Assembly: GCA_028456385.1 (NCBI GenBank)
Contig: JALNQF010000032.1
Location: forward strand, 124,001-188,000
Reading direction: 5' to 3'
From: Ophiosphaerella korrae
Lineage: Eukaryota > Ascomycota > Dothideomycetes > Pleosporales > Phaeosphaeriaceae
Length of the DNA stretch: 64,000 bases
Positions within the stretch are counted from its first letter, which is position 1. Each line of letters begins with the position of its first letter. Both the position numbers and the translations under genes were made by a program. This document shows, piece by piece, positions 39,496 through 51,567 of this stretch. The notes under the pieces are model-generated. The model was not told the origin of the DNA and searched no databases. It was given only the letters and a program-made list of their open reading frames with translations.

Positions 39496-41030
39496 TTCCA
39501 GTAGCCCGATGCTCGATATGGTCATCCTCAAGCATACCCGAATACACAATAGGATGATGCTAGAAGAATAGAAAAAAATATGCACATGATCAAAAGTGCT
39601 TTTTGTTGTTGCGTGTCCCGTGCGACGTACTTCCAAAATATTTTCTCCCTGCCCAGGTGTCAACAGCTTGCCGCCTTCTGGTTGGACAAAACAACATGGG
39701 GATCCTCGTTCACCTCCACTCGATGCTGAGGCGCAGAAATTGACGCGTAAAACATAGGCAATCATTTGAGATACCTAGGTACATCCTTGCGTGACCATGC
39801 TTGAATGCTTGGCGTGTATTAAACTGGCCCACCATCGCCCAGTTAGCTAAAATACCCCAGATGTACCGACGATGTAGTATAGATTAAACTGCATATGCAA
39901 ACTCTTCTTTAGGAGAATAAATCGGAAGGTTGACCTAAGCCCGACCCGAAGTCCACGCAGGCTTGACGCTCGACACCTACGCCTGAGGTATTTGACTTTA
40001 AACATCAAAGCTTGAGCTGTAGACTAATGGCTGTTAAAACTGAGACCCGACAGATTCGTTGTGTTTGGCACTTAACTTCGATCCTCCTAGTTACTGTAGA
40101 CAAGCCCATCGGGGAAGCTTTGGTGTTTTAGAAATGTGCGGTATAGAGCAGCCCTGCGCAGAGCCCCAATCAGCGGCTAAACCCGTGTGATCCTACTAGC
40201 CAGTGCCTGCAATGCAACGCTAGAATACCCCACCGGGTAAGCGCCTGTCAAATGCAGACTTGCTTTACGATTCCATTCGGAGAAGGAGATCGCGTGCTTC
40301 GTGCCAAGCTTCTTGTATCTAATCTACTAGCCTGAGTCTTGTCCTTTCTTGGTGTTTCGAACAACACGTTGGCGAACAACAGTAATAGGCCCGATTGCCA
40401 ACGCAGCGTAACGCGCATGAGGCCAAGCGCAACGTTCAAGAGATCCTAATTCGGCAGGAGAGCACACGACAGCCTGCCCAACCAAGCGATATAATGCTTG
40501 AGTATCTTGGATGAGTTTCTTGGGCACATATCTTGGCTGAAGCGCACCTCCTGTATTGCTTCTTAGCCGAAGTCCGACGTTTGGACTTGTGCCAGAAGTT
40601 CAATGATCGACAAAGCAAGTTTCGACATCTTTGGCAATGCAACATTCGCGATGGTTAGGGCCAATAGAAGAGAATCGAGGTCCATTTCGTGACTTATTGG
40701 TCTAGGCGAGGTGCGTGCTTGTATCAGTAGGTCTTGCGCATGCTTATCACCTCAACATTATTCATCACTGTATTCCTTCAGCGTGGGAGGTTACGGAATT
40801 TAGAGCACAGGCGACAAGAACAGAAATGGACTGATATTTCAAGCTACAGTGATGTTACTGTTACCTCACTAAACACACATCCATTCTTCCACCGAAGTGA
40901 ATTCTGATTGAGTACTACTCTATAACATAGAGGCAGCTGGAAATAATAGATTTATTGTACAAAAAAGCTTTGGAGGGTTATTCAAACGGCTTTCTCTGCC
41001 TAGCCCAAAAAGTGCCACTGTCTCCAATAC

Positions 41031-42891
41031 CTAGCTGTTGGATTGAGCCTTCTCTTCATCTACTACCTTCTGCTGTACTTCAGGCTTTCCCTCTTTGATA
41101 CTCTTCCATTCGACAAAGACTGCGCCAAGTATCATTGAAGCACTAAGCGCAGCGGCCAAGAGGAATACTCTTGTCGAAGCGGAGCTGTATGCACCCTTCA
41201 CAAGATCTAAATCGTTTGCTGGAACGACCTTTCTTAAGTCCGTAGCCCCTGTATGCAGGACTACGTTAGCGTCAAGTCCAGCGACCCCGGAAAGCTGCTT
41301 GATAAGCTCGCTCGAGAAGATGTTCTGTCCGACAGGGACAAAGATTGCACCGCCGAGTTGCTGTGTGATGTTAGATGATGCATAAAGTGGGATTTCGTGA
41401 AGCATACCTGCATAAAAAAGCCCATTGCTGTACCTAGGGGTATGTCCTCCCGGGATAAAACCGTCTGAGCTGCCATATTTGCGGCCTGTGCCCCTATGCC
41501 TACTCCAAAGCCGTAAAGAACCTGGTAGCCAATCCATTCCCCACTACCAGAGCTTTTAGTCAACGTTGATAGCATTCCGGCGCCAATAGCGGCTACAATA
41601 GGTGTTAACAATAAAGCCGGGATGTAGTATCCAATCTTTTGAGTAAATACGGCCGAGATAATACCAGCGAAGACAAGTGCCAAAACCATTGGAATTGTGC
41701 GAATACCTGCTTCCATGGCACTCTGCCCTTGTGCGGCCTGGAACCAGATGGCAAGGTAATATATCGTGGACATCATCGCTCCACTTGATAGGAAAACAAA
41801 GAATAGACTGCATCCCACACTTCTATTGAGTACGACTCGTGGTGGTGCCATGGCGGTGTCTGAAAATCTGAACTCAACCGCTAGGAAAATGATCAGGCCG
41901 ACCGCGAATGTGACTAGCAGGCCGATGACCTTTGGCGAAGACCAAGCATACGTAGTTCCACCCCATTGGAGTGCAAGAATGAGACTAACAATACTGGGGA
42001 TGAAGAAGAGGAGACCTAAAGGATCCAGCTGTTTGACTTTGTTGAGAGTAGTGAGGTGTGGTGCTGCTTGTGTCTCTGGGGGCGGAGGTGGTAATTGTAG
42101 ACAAAAGAATATAACAAGCAATGCGAATGCACCGATAGGGAGGTTGATATAAAAGCACCACCGCCATGTAAGATGCCTAAGGTTTGTAAACATTAGCTAT
42201 CAAACGAGTGGCGAAAGCCCAAGGCTGGAAAAGTTTGACTTACGGGCTATCTGCGAAGACTCCCCCCATCACAGGACCCAGAACAGAAGATACTCCGAAT
42301 GCCATGCCAAAGAAAGATGTGAATACAGGTCGTTTATGAAGTGGCACAAGCTCTACGACGATCATGATAGCTCCACAACTTATACCTACTTATGGTCAGA
42401 CTACTTTACATTCAGTTTGACGTGAAATCCATTGACTCACCGGCAGCGCCAATTCCAGCAATAGCCCTCCCAATGATAAACGCCACGGAGGTTGGCGCAG
42501 CGCCACAGAGCGCAGACCCAGCTTCGAATACTACAACACTTGCCATGTAAACCCATTTTATGGTATAAAAGCGATAAATTGACCCAAACAGCGGGTTAAA
42601 GATGGCGCAAGTGAGCATGTATGCACTACCGTACCATCCAATATCGTCAATAGAATTGAAGTTGTTGGTGATGGCGGGGATGGCGGTTGCGATGATCATT
42701 CGATCTAAGGCGATCAAGAAAAAGGCGAGATAGACAGAAATGATCACAAGCCAGAAAGCTAGCGATCGGGTATTGTATGCGACTAGGTTGGGATCTAGTA
42801 CTGTTTGCATTGTAGCATCAGACTTCGATGGAGGTGTGTCGGATGATTTGGGTGCGGAAGGCAACTGATTTGAGTCCATGATGGCGGACAT
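41031..42891 (-). CDS. MFS drug/metabolite exporter, 14-TM (DHA2) type
   Basis: Exons are 42891-42441, 42385-42244, 42176-41408 and 41360-41031; introns of 55, 67 and 47 nt are in phase; the product is 563 aa. The sequence has the DHA2-like layout: hydrophilic N-tail, TM1 ([20 protein letters not shown]), [15 protein letters not shown], the motif-C-like stretch [15 protein letters not shown], and [14 protein letters not shown], the hallmark of 14-spanner fungal efflux pumps. Further helices run to residue ~525, followed by a Lys/Glu-rich tail. It would use the proton gradient to export a toxic or secreted metabolite; the substrate is unknown. It is head-to-head with a Zn2Cys6 factor 1.1 kb away, a common regulator-target layout. 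Confidence 0.92.
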
Positions 42892-44029
42892 TTTTTTACA
42901 GAATGTGTATGCGATGCAATTTAAGAGACTTCTTGTGTTGATATTAAGCTTTGGATGAGCACTCCTCGTTGCAACGTCGAGCTCTTATATTTTCAATAGT
43001 ACTTTTTTCGGCCTCTATTAGAGCGATTTCGGGCCCGAGAATCAACACAACCACAGGTAATTCGCGGGCGGCTGCTATAACTCGAAATAAGCTGACGTGT
43101 GTCCAATAATGATTTAGGCACCTCTAAAGGCATCGTAAACAGCGTTCTCGAGCTATAGACTTCTCTAGACGCTGGGCTTAAATGCTTTTCCTAACGTTGG
43201 CGCTGTGCAGAGGTACTGGCTTGCAATAGCAAGCAATACCTGACATTGCAAACTTTCCTATGCGGTTTCGAGTAGCTTGATGTATTTAGTGTTACGATTG
43301 CCATTGCATTATGAAAAAAAAAAAACAGACAGTAGAAAGACATGTCAAGTTCGTGTGGCACTTTGAGGGGACTCAAGTTTGAGCCGCAATCCTCGGGTGA
43401 TAGTAATGTGCGAGCCAATCATAGAGTCGCATTTTGCGAACCCGGCATACACACCACCCTCATCCGTAAGAGCGAATTGGATACCAGACGATGGCTATTA
43501 TTGTTCGTGTTCGTTGCTCCTGACGATACTTAATTAAGAGAATGAGTAAGGGTTAGCTAGCCGAACTGCAGGTTGTAAGCAGTGCTGCATCGAGTGCCTT
43601 ATGTTTCAAGGCTCCGCATTGAAGGCACCAACAAGCAGAGCAGAAATGAAGCTGACAGGCTATCTAAATAGCAATGCGATATGTTGTTTCATTAGAGCTC
43701 ACTGTGATGTGGCAAAGACTCATCGACCTAGCTGAGCCTTTCTGAGCAAGGAGACCTTTGCGCGGATGGAACCCTGGCGTATTCAAAGGAGAGCATAGAT
43801 CACTAGATCATTAATTAGCGATCCGTGATGGATGCCTGATGAGTATCTCATGAGTCTATTCCTCATGGGGCGAGGTATGGTTTCTGGTCTCAGAATCTAG
43901 AGGGGCTGACATCTGACAGCGCTAGCACTCTCGGGTGCTACATATGTCCGAGGGTCGCATCAAGCTGTACACCGGGCTATCCACCTTCAATCGTTCCATC
44001 CCACACATCGCATTCTCCATTCCGATATC
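42892..44029. promoter_or_regulatory. Shared upstream region, MFS exporter / Zn2Cys6 factor
   Basis: The 1.1-kb divergent region contains no gene. It must carry both promoters. I saw no convincing CGG(N)nCCG pair; a TCGGGCCCGA palindrome lies at 43029-43038. Confidence 0.45.
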
Positions 44030-46397
44030 ATGTCAACAGACGCCTTGACGCCACTATTGACGCCCGGACAAAGCCCGGAAGATGCCCCCTCACCTGCTTA
44101 CCAGCAAGCCAGCATTAAACCGCAAAGAGTACTTGCTTGCTTGTTGTGTCAACAACGAAAAGTCAAATGCGACCGCAAATTTCCATGTGCCAACTGCACT
44201 AAGGCTGGAGTTCAGTGCATATCGGCCGCGCAGCATCCTCGCCAGCGACGCCGTAGATTCCCAGAACGAGAGCTGCTGGATCGCCTGCAGCACTATGAAG
44301 ACCTACTGCGCCAGAACAATATTCCCTTTGAACCCCTTCATTGCAACCCCAAGAGCGCTACAGATCTAGAAAATTCGCATAGAGATGTACAAGGAGAATT
44401 TGTGCAAACTTCGCCCAGTAACTTAGCGAACAATGGTCCCTCTACAGCCAAGTAAGTATAGTCGCGTCTTTTGAGAATAAATAAAAGTCTAATATTATTA
44501 CAGAAGCTTTTGGAATGCAATGAACCTCAAGGTTTGTCAAAATTTTTGAGAGAGCTTAAAATCCACTAATCACAAGGTAGGAACCAAACCCAGCCCATAA
44601 CAACCAACTTGACGAACCGCTCATCGAGGATGGTAATGATAGTGACTCATCTAGCTTCCTGGTCCGCGAGAAAGTAGTGAAGAAGGCATGGTATACACTC
44701 TATTGCAACAGCAATGACTATCTTCTTTTCTGTCCACGCAAAGCGGACGTCGACCTATCGACAATGCATCCAACCCAAATCCACATCTTCAAACTGTGGC
44801 AAATTTATCTCAATAATGTTGACCCACTTCTTAAGTTAACTCATACACCAACACTTCAGGCACGCATAATTGAAGCAGCTGCGGACGTCACGAAACTGGA
44901 CCCCTCATTAGAAGCACTAATGTTTAGTATCTACAGTGTGGCCCTCTTTACATTGGACAAGGCGCAGTGCCAGGAACAATTCGACTCGTCCCGCGATGAC
45001 TTGCTGGTTAGCTATCAAATGGGCGCTAGGGAAGCGCTGCTAAATTGTGGTTTTATGCGAACTGGAAATCGCGAAGTCTTGGTCGCATTACACTTATATC
45101 TCGTAAGATAGCCGAGCTCCCCTATCTAAGCCTTCATTGACCAAACTAGATGACGGTCAGGCCAGCGACAGACCCGCGATCCCTTTCATCTATGTTTGGG
45201 GTTGTTGTTCGGATCGCCCAACGACAGGGTATTCATGACGAAACCACTAATAGCAGGCAAGCTCCTTTGGAAGCAGAACTACGTCGCAGGCTTTGGTGGT
45301 CAATCGTCTTGTTCGACGGCCGATTAGCAGAGGTTACAGATTTTAAATTGAGCATGTTGCTGCCTACTTGGGATTGTAAAATGCCATCGAATATAAACGA
45401 CTTCGACTTCCGATTGGAGATGAAGACCCCTCCAGAAACACATGGCATGACCTCCGAAGCACTTTTCGTCGTCATGCGTGGCGAATTTGGCAATTTTGCC
45501 CGACACAGCTCCTTCTATTTAGATTTTATCAATCCGGCTTTAAAATCTATAGCTCATCCAACGTCCGGAGCAAAGCCTGGTGCGAAAGATGAGTTAAGTG
45601 CATATGAAAAGGTTGTCGAGAAATACATCCGACACTGCGACCCGCAGAATCCGCTTCATTTCCTGACAATCTGGTGGGCACGGGGACAATCAGCCAAAAA
45701 CCGCTTTATCAAGCTTCTTTCCGAGTCAGCCGTAAACGTAAAGCGAACAGACATGCAACGTGAGGCGACTATCTCGGCTGCTCTTACCATGCTCGAATGC
45801 GACACACAGCTTTTTTCTTCGAAGCTTGTGGTTGGTTTTCGCTGGGTGATTTATTTTAACTTCCCGTTCCCTGCATATGTGCACATCATCGAGGATCTCA
45901 AACGCCAACCGTTCAGCGAGCATGCTCAGAAATCGTGGACCGTACTGAGCGAAAATTCTTCAGCTCGGTTTACAGATATTGAGAGCAGAGATTTCCCCTT
46001 GGAAAGAAATGGGAGTCCGTTCTATAAGATCTTTGCTGGGGTGGTTTTCCAGGCGTGGACTGCGCACCAAAAAGCAGCGGCCCAGCTTGGTTGCAGCCCG
46101 ATGGATCCACCACCCTTGATAGTCACACAAGTCCGATCAAAGATGCCTTCCATGGACCAAGATACCTCCGGCGAGGGGTCTTTTCGAGCAGAAGTGGGCG
46201 TTAGTGTCGACACCATTGATTCTTCTATGTCCACGGGAATGAACATTGGTCAATCGTATGGTCTTGACGATATGCTGAATATGGAAGATGGAGGATTTCC
46301 CATGTTTTCACAGCAAGATCCCATGGCAATGGATCCTCATAACTGGGGATGGCCAATGGCGAATTTTCATCCGGCGATGCTAGGGCACAGATGGTAA
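44030..46397 (+). CDS. Zn2Cys6 transcription factor with fungal_trans domain
   Basis: Exons are 44030-44451, 44504-44531 (28 nt), 44581-45102 and 45150-46397; introns of 52, 49 and 47 nt are in phase; the product is 739 aa. The binuclear zinc cluster C37-x2-C40-x6-C47-x5-C53-x2-C56-x6-C63 is complete and is followed by a basic patch (RQRRRRFPERELL) and a coiled-coil dimerisation helix (LLDRLQHYEDLLRQNN). The middle-homology region at ~210-480 contains LWQIYLNNVDPLLKLTHTPT, ALLNCGFMR and RRRLWWSIVLFDGR. The C-terminal ~80 residues are Met/Asp/Gly-rich (MNIGQSYGLDDMLNMEDGGF) and likely form the activation domain. It probably regulates the adjacent MFS exporter; that is inference from position. 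Confidence 0.92.
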
Positions 46398-47480
46398 GTC
46401 GTAGTTGTCAATACAACTCGCAGAGCGTAACTAGCTTATAGTATAGCGTGCTGCTCTGCGCAACACATATATACTCTCTACTCTACTGTGTTGTTAAGTT
46501 GCACGCTCAAACAAGTGTGTAAAGTTGTTAGCGCGCGACTTATAAGCGCAACTCGCTTGTAAAGTACGTCAAGGGTAGATGCATTGTAGTTCGGAATATT
46601 TGAGTAGGCCCCCTGTAATATGTTGCTGTTTCAGCCACCATCATTGACTTTTCGCCCCATTACTGAGATGCACAGCACTGCCTCCTGGGCTCACGCCTTG
46701 TATCTGATACGGGAATGCACGAACGGTTTTCTCTAGCGGGCTTTTCCAATGTTACTAGGCGAAGCCGCGTTGGAGCGCATCCCTATCAAAGATTGGCGAA
46801 TCAGAGCATAACAGCTAGTGTGATCTAGAGCCGTAATTCGTCAAACTTTGACAGGGATGCGTTCCACCATGCGAAGGCACTGTATATCGTTTCAAGGGCT
46901 CATGAAACTTCTTGATTTTATTACGGCGTTACCAGGCCTTCGCTTGACGTTTTTTTAGTGCCGTTAAGCATCTAAGCATTGTGACTGATATTATGACAGA
47001 TTCATTTGGTCTTTACAGGTATTGGGCTTGGAAATCTACCCGCTTCCTAATTAGCGGAAGCTGCAGGGGCGCACCCCCAAATCATCATAACATAGGGTCT
47101 AGAACAAAACGTATGGTTATGGGAGTCTTGTCTATTCTGTGAATCCCAAGTACTGTTGTGTGGTTGTTGTTGCGAGCCCTCCCAAGAGCACCCCTTCAGC
47201 TCAGGGGTTGTGGCGCTCTTGGCGATGTGTTCAGCTCGATGCCACAACGTGTGCCCATTCGACCAATTTATTGGGCTCGAAAGTTCGCATCGACCTGGCG
47301 TATCGAGTCGAAAGTTAAGCGAGTGGTGGTCAAACCAGGGGTGATAGCTTCAAGCCGCAAGCGGTTCTATTACCATGGCGTACCAAAGGAGAGTTATTAT
47401 AGGGGAGATTACCTTTCTCGTGGGATCAAGAGAATCAAAGTATAAAGCAGGCTACTTGGATAGCGGTGGGAGGGTAGTTT
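46398..47480. other. Intergenic, 1.1 kb, with an imperfect inverted repeat
   Basis: No gene is seen. It holds a 31-bp imperfect inverted repeat (46771-46865) and a smaller hairpin-prone stretch near 46535-46565. Confidence 0.5.
46771..46865. repeat. 31-bp inverted repeat, 27/31 match, 33-nt spacer (fold-back element?)
   Basis: The left arm 46771-46801 and right arm 46835-46865 are inverted copies around the core CGCATCCCTRTCAAAG. Three of four mismatches are transitions. The 95-bp palindrome could be a tiny MITE, a fold-back remnant or a structured RNA. No clear target-site duplication is seen. Confidence 0.75.
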
Positions 47481-47552
47481 ATGTCTCGTTCTGTACTATT
47501 TGCGAAATTATCAGAACAACAACATCGATCTACCGCCCCGGAAAACAACAAC

Positions 47553-48466
47553 ATGGCTGTCAAGACCCCATCCAGACGCCCTTTTAGAGGGCATTTCACC
47601 CCCATTCTTATCACGCTCATAGCTGTCAACGGGGCCTACGCTGCTCAACAGCAGGCTGATGCGGACGACAAACAAATGGAAGAGAAGTTCAACCAATACA
47701 GCTTACCTTACGGCGTCTTAGGTGCGATTTCTCATATAATTACCTACTGGGTCCTCTTTTGTCACTACTACGGCCGTTGCCCCTGGTGGCCACCACGGAG
47801 GCTCCAAAGAAAAGATGTCAACATGTGCAGTGTGCTTGTTTCGTCAATTGTGTCCATTACGATCATCGCTGTTACGCTTTCGCGAGTTCGCGAGACACAG
47901 GCGCTGGCCGTGTTGGCAGTAATGCAGGTAGTGCTCAGCATTGTCGTCGATGCGTTGAACGTGCACCGATTCCTAAAAAGGAAACAAGAAGGGCTGATTA
48001 GGAGCACAATTGGGTGGGGAGCTATTCTGTATGGCGTATCGTATGCGTCTGTTTATTCGATGGCGCAGATGTCTAGTATGTCCAGCTTTCCTTTTACCCA
48101 TGATTTAGAAACGGAGTGAAATCGATGCTGACTTTTACTTTTTTTTTTTTTTTTGAAATAGAAAGTCAGAGACTCCGGGGCAGATGGGATGGTATAGCCA
48201 TATTCCTAGTGATTCTCGCGTGCGGATCTGGAGCAACTGCATTTGTAACCCTTATCATGTGGGTTAACGGGGGTTATAGCGATCATGGTAAAACTCTACA
48301 TGTTCTAGCGGTCAGTGGTTTGCTGTGTAGTTGCGGTTATTTTCTCTGCGGTGACTATGCCGTGGCAGTTTTGACTGGAAATACAATGGGCCTACCCAGA
48401 GATGAACACAAAGGAATGTTCTGGGCATTCTGGATATTTGAACGTGTACCATTTTTCACTTTTTAG
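47553..48466 (+). CDS. Orphan multi-pass membrane protein (about 6-7 TM)
   Basis: Exon 1 is 47553-48075 and exon 2 is 48162-48466. The intron 48076-48161 (GTATGT...AAATAG, 86 nt) contains a ~17-nt T-run and restores the frame at QMS-KSQRLRGRW; the product is 275 aa. An in-frame ATG at 47481 would add 24 hydrophilic residues. The ATG at 47553 puts a signal-like segment (FTPILITLIAVNGAYA) near the N-terminus. Membrane segments include YGVLGAISHIITYWVLFCHY, CSVLVSSIVSITIIAVTL, ALAVLAVMQVVLSIVVDAL, IGWGAILYGVSYASVYSMA, GIAIFLVILACGSGATAFVT and LHVLAVSGLLCSCGYFLC. I do not recognise a family. A role in the cell membrane or vacuole cannot be told. Confidence 0.7.
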
Positions 48467-49925
48467 ATGGGGAATTATCAGCATTGAGGTGGGGCTAGGT
48501 GAAGAGAGTATAACGAATGAAAATCGCTTTTTTCAAACTGGTCGAGTGCTAGTATTTTCGGGACAGTATAACTCTATATACATCGTACTTAGCTGGAATT
48601 TCTGTATATAGGAAAGGTTGTCCTAGTCCTAGCGATTCAATTTCTGCAACTGCATCCTCGATTGCTCCTATATTAGCTGAGTTATGACGCGTGGGATTCT
48701 TGATGTTTTGGTGTTCGCGATCGTCACGCGTACAGACGCAGTAACTATTAACTAGTTAGTAATCTAGCTGTGTGCTGCATGCAAATCTGCGGACTAGAGT
48801 GCCCACATCAGACAACCCATCAATCAATACCACACTGCTGCTTATCAGCAACTCCTTCACCTTTTACTATAGAGTACACCCTAGCGCAATCATTTCCAAT
48901 CAATTGATTAATTCGGATTGATTGTTCCCAAGTCTGTCTGCTAGCTTGAACCACGCGCCAATCTCAACAAGATCTTCGCATTGTAAGTAGAACTTTCTAT
49001 TATACTTGATCTAGGATTTAGGCTGGCTCTTAATCTAGCACTACAGCCAGTTCTTGCCCACAAGTGTAGGAGGTAGATCGCAGCTACGGGCGGCAAGCAG
49101 AACGTCTGCCATTTATTGTACGTTGATGATATATGACGGAAACCTTGTTGATCAAGGCCTAAGCTTTAACGGACTAGAGACTCCTCCTCAGTCGAAGAGA
49201 GTTTACATTTACGCGCATTGAACTCGTGTATCGTTAGGACGTTTTGGATGCGCCGTCGGAGTGAGGTTTTGGACACGCGATACCGGTATATGGAGGCAGC
49301 TCTATATTGACTTTGATAGTTTTATTCTTGAGGGCATGAGTTGCAAGAAGAGTTCTACCACCTCTTTGAAGTGATTTACAGCGTCACGCGGAGCCCATGG
49401 TTGATTGTACGCGTTGGATCGCGCTGATTTAGGTGGCGCGGACTAAGAACTGTTGTGGACCGAGGAGTCGTGGAACATGTCAATAGTAAGTAGTTACACC
49501 CAGATACATGGAAGTGATCAACAGGATGCAGCAAAGTCGATCGATTTCTCTTCACTTATATAGCTACGCGCAAGACGCATGCGTAGTGTGCCGAGGATTC
49601 AGGGAAGCTTCAGAGCGGCAGCGGCGGTGCGCTAGCGTTGCGATATCACGTGATTCCGATGGTTCCACCGAGGATAGAACACAGGGCTCCGCCCGTCACA
49701 AATTGGACCCAAAATAGTACTCAGGTTAAGGAGTTAACAAAGAGCTTGTATAAGTATACACGTTGCTTGCTAAAGATCGCCATAGCAACCTTCCTAAGGT
49801 TGGGAGCAAGGCAACTTTACATGGCAGAAAAGCCACTCCTAACAATGCAACTATTGGTATCCCCTGCCGAACTCGCTTCTTCACGTTAACTCGACAAATT
49901 TAAATCTCTCATATGCCCACTTGCA
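48467..49925. other. Intergenic, 1.5 kb
   Basis: No protein-like frame is seen. A small inverted repeat (CAATCAATTGATT... / ...GGATTGATTG) lies near 48898-48926. It is otherwise featureless. Confidence 0.5.
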
Positions 49926-50993
49926 TTACTCCAGAACTTGGGCGAGACCCATTCCGCCGGCGAACATGCTCGCCACTGTCGCAATACTCGATGTCGCAAG
50001 CATACTCATCCCACTGATCCCATGGCCCGAAGTGCATCCACCAGCGAGCCTTGCCCCAAATACCATGACCAAACCTCCGATAATAGCTCGGGCAGGAGAG
50101 ACTCCGAGTTCCACTTCCGACACTGCGTATTTCGGTACCAATCGGACAAGCGCAGCGGCTCCAAGCATCACACCTGCTGCAAATGTCATTGCTTGAGTTG
50201 GCCCTTTACTACATTCACTTCTGCCTTTTTCATGCTTCTGGAACAATGCACAAACTTTGGTTCCAAGATCCTCATAAACTGTTGATATACCTACCGGCAC
50301 TCCACGGAGAACCAAGGAGACCAGTTGGGCTATCCCAATAGACAACCCGCCAATGACCGGAGGAAGGAAAGGGATCATCCTAGGAACGGGAGCTAGTACT
50401 ATCGCGATGGCAACTACCACAATGCACATTGCTTCATAGGCGAGTATGGACAGATCCGGGTTGAGATGGTACTTCCTGTAGAGCAGGAGGCTGCTATCCT
50501 CTGACTTCGCGTTGCCTCCATGTGGCCTCAAAAATCCCTGGAGCAGGACATAGAAGATTCCTCCGGTAATGCCTCCAACGAAGGTATAGATCCCCGGATA
50601 TGTTTTTGTAACGACCTGAACGAGTACGGTCCCAGGGCAAGCTCCTGTGAGTGTCATGCCGACGCCGACCATCGCTCCTCCAATGATGTTCCCATCGTAC
50701 GGAATCTTAGTGAGGAGCACCGATGCAGGACGAGGCTTATTCGGTACATAGCCAGAACGCGAGAGCAGGTGCATGAAGAGTCTAAATCATACCTACGGTT
50801 AGGACAAATCTGACGCTTCTTACAAATGCACGGAAACTTACGCGCTTGCACTACTTGCTGTCATAAAGACCTTCAGCATATGGAAGTCGTTAAATCGCAT
50901 TTGCCCTATGATAGTAGACGGATCCCACACCCCGGATGCCGTGAGCGTAGCCCCAAAAATTGTGCCTGCTACAGCATGTGTGACGAGATCCAT
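49926..50993 (-). CDS. YeeE/YedE-family sulphur-compound transporter
   Basis: Exon 1 is 50993-50842 and exon 2 is 50781-49926; the intron 50782-50841 (GTAAGT...GATTTAG) is in phase; the product is 335 aa. The family (bacterial TsuA/YeeE, YedE) moves thiosulfate or related reduced sulphur compounds through the membrane by relay between conserved Cys residues. Two signature loops are present: GMTLTGACPGT (Cys99) and GARLAGGCTSGHG (Cys300), the GxCxG elements of the two inverted halves. Eight to ten hydrophobic helices fill the rest, with a short charged loop (LFQKHEKGRSECSKGPTQ) in the middle. It lies head-to-head with an ETHE1-type persulfide dioxygenase, a pairing known from bacterial sulphide-detoxification operons. 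The ATG at 50993 is the first in the frame. Confidence 0.9.
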
Positions 50994-51293
50994 AGCCGTC
51001 ACGGGTGAAAGGTGATGTTTATGAAGTGCTGTTTTGCTAGCGGGAGAAAAAAGAGCCTGAAGAGACTTTGTCACTTTCGTTTGCAAGGGTGGCAAGATTT
51101 ATTATTGTCAAGAAGAAGATCGTAGGTAAAATTAAAATGGTGCATCTAAAATGTTCAAACTTTCAAAGCGGGCAAGCGTGAATGAATTTGAGCGGAGAAA
51201 ACAAATCGATCATGGTCATCAAATATCTCTCACACGACATCATTCACCGCGTATATCTCGCTTCGGAGATAATAGGCATTGATGAAGGAGGGG

Positions 51294-51372
51294 CTTGTCG
51301 GAGTGAACACCTTGTCGGAGTGAACACCCTGGCGAGAGTTGTGGTCGCCGAATACACCTCGCCGAATAAACC
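51294..51372. repeat. Tandem 17-mer and 14-mer in the sulphur gene promoter
   Basis: CTTGTCGGAGTGAACAC occurs twice without a gap (51294-51310, 51311-51327). TCGCCGAATACACC and TCGCCGAATAAACC are adjacent (51345-51358, 51359-51372). The second pair resembles the first in a TCGSMG-AAY-ACC pattern. Confidence 0.75.
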
Positions 51373-51445
51373 TTGGCGACAGCCACCTGATTCAACCGAT
51401 CTGGCCCTCTGGCTTACGCAAAGCTTGTAGCGATGGCTCGGTGGG

Positions 51446-51452
51446 TATAAAA
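51446..51452 (+). promoter_or_regulatory. TATA box of the ETHE1-like gene
   Basis: TATAAAA, 116 bp upstream of the ATG at 51568. Confidence 0.5.
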
Positions 51453-51567
51453 TGGTCGCGCGATCGTGGATTGAATGAACTCGTGTTAAGAGATTTATAA
51501 TATCTACACATTCGCCGCATATAGCATTAATATTATTCTACAAATATTCACATTAACTCTTACCTTC

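Larger units (their letters stand above)
38914..41030. other. Intergenic, 2.1 kb
   Basis: This holds the upstream region of the phosphate permease with CACGTT (39285-39290) and CACGTG (39490-39495). Between 40240 and 40650 several short frames lie on the minus strand in different phases; they may be decayed coding sequence but match nothing I know. Confidence 0.45.
50994..51567. promoter_or_regulatory. Shared promoter, YeeE/YedE / ETHE1, with tandem motifs
   Basis: The 574-bp divergent region has an exact 17-bp tandem repeat (51294-51327), a 14-bp near-exact tandem repeat (51345-51372) and TATAAAA at 51446-51452, ~115 bp before the ETHE1 start. The repeats are possible binding sites for a shared regulator; that is inference. 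Confidence 0.55.

Noticed and set aside
39019..39504. GC-rich open frames upstream of the phosphate permease
   Set aside because: Open on both strands at once because of composition; the translation is Arg/Trp/Pro-rich and not protein-like.
40248..40645. Overlapping minus-strand frames that might be a decayed gene
   Set aside because: Frames change phase repeatedly and no conserved motif or intron restores one protein.
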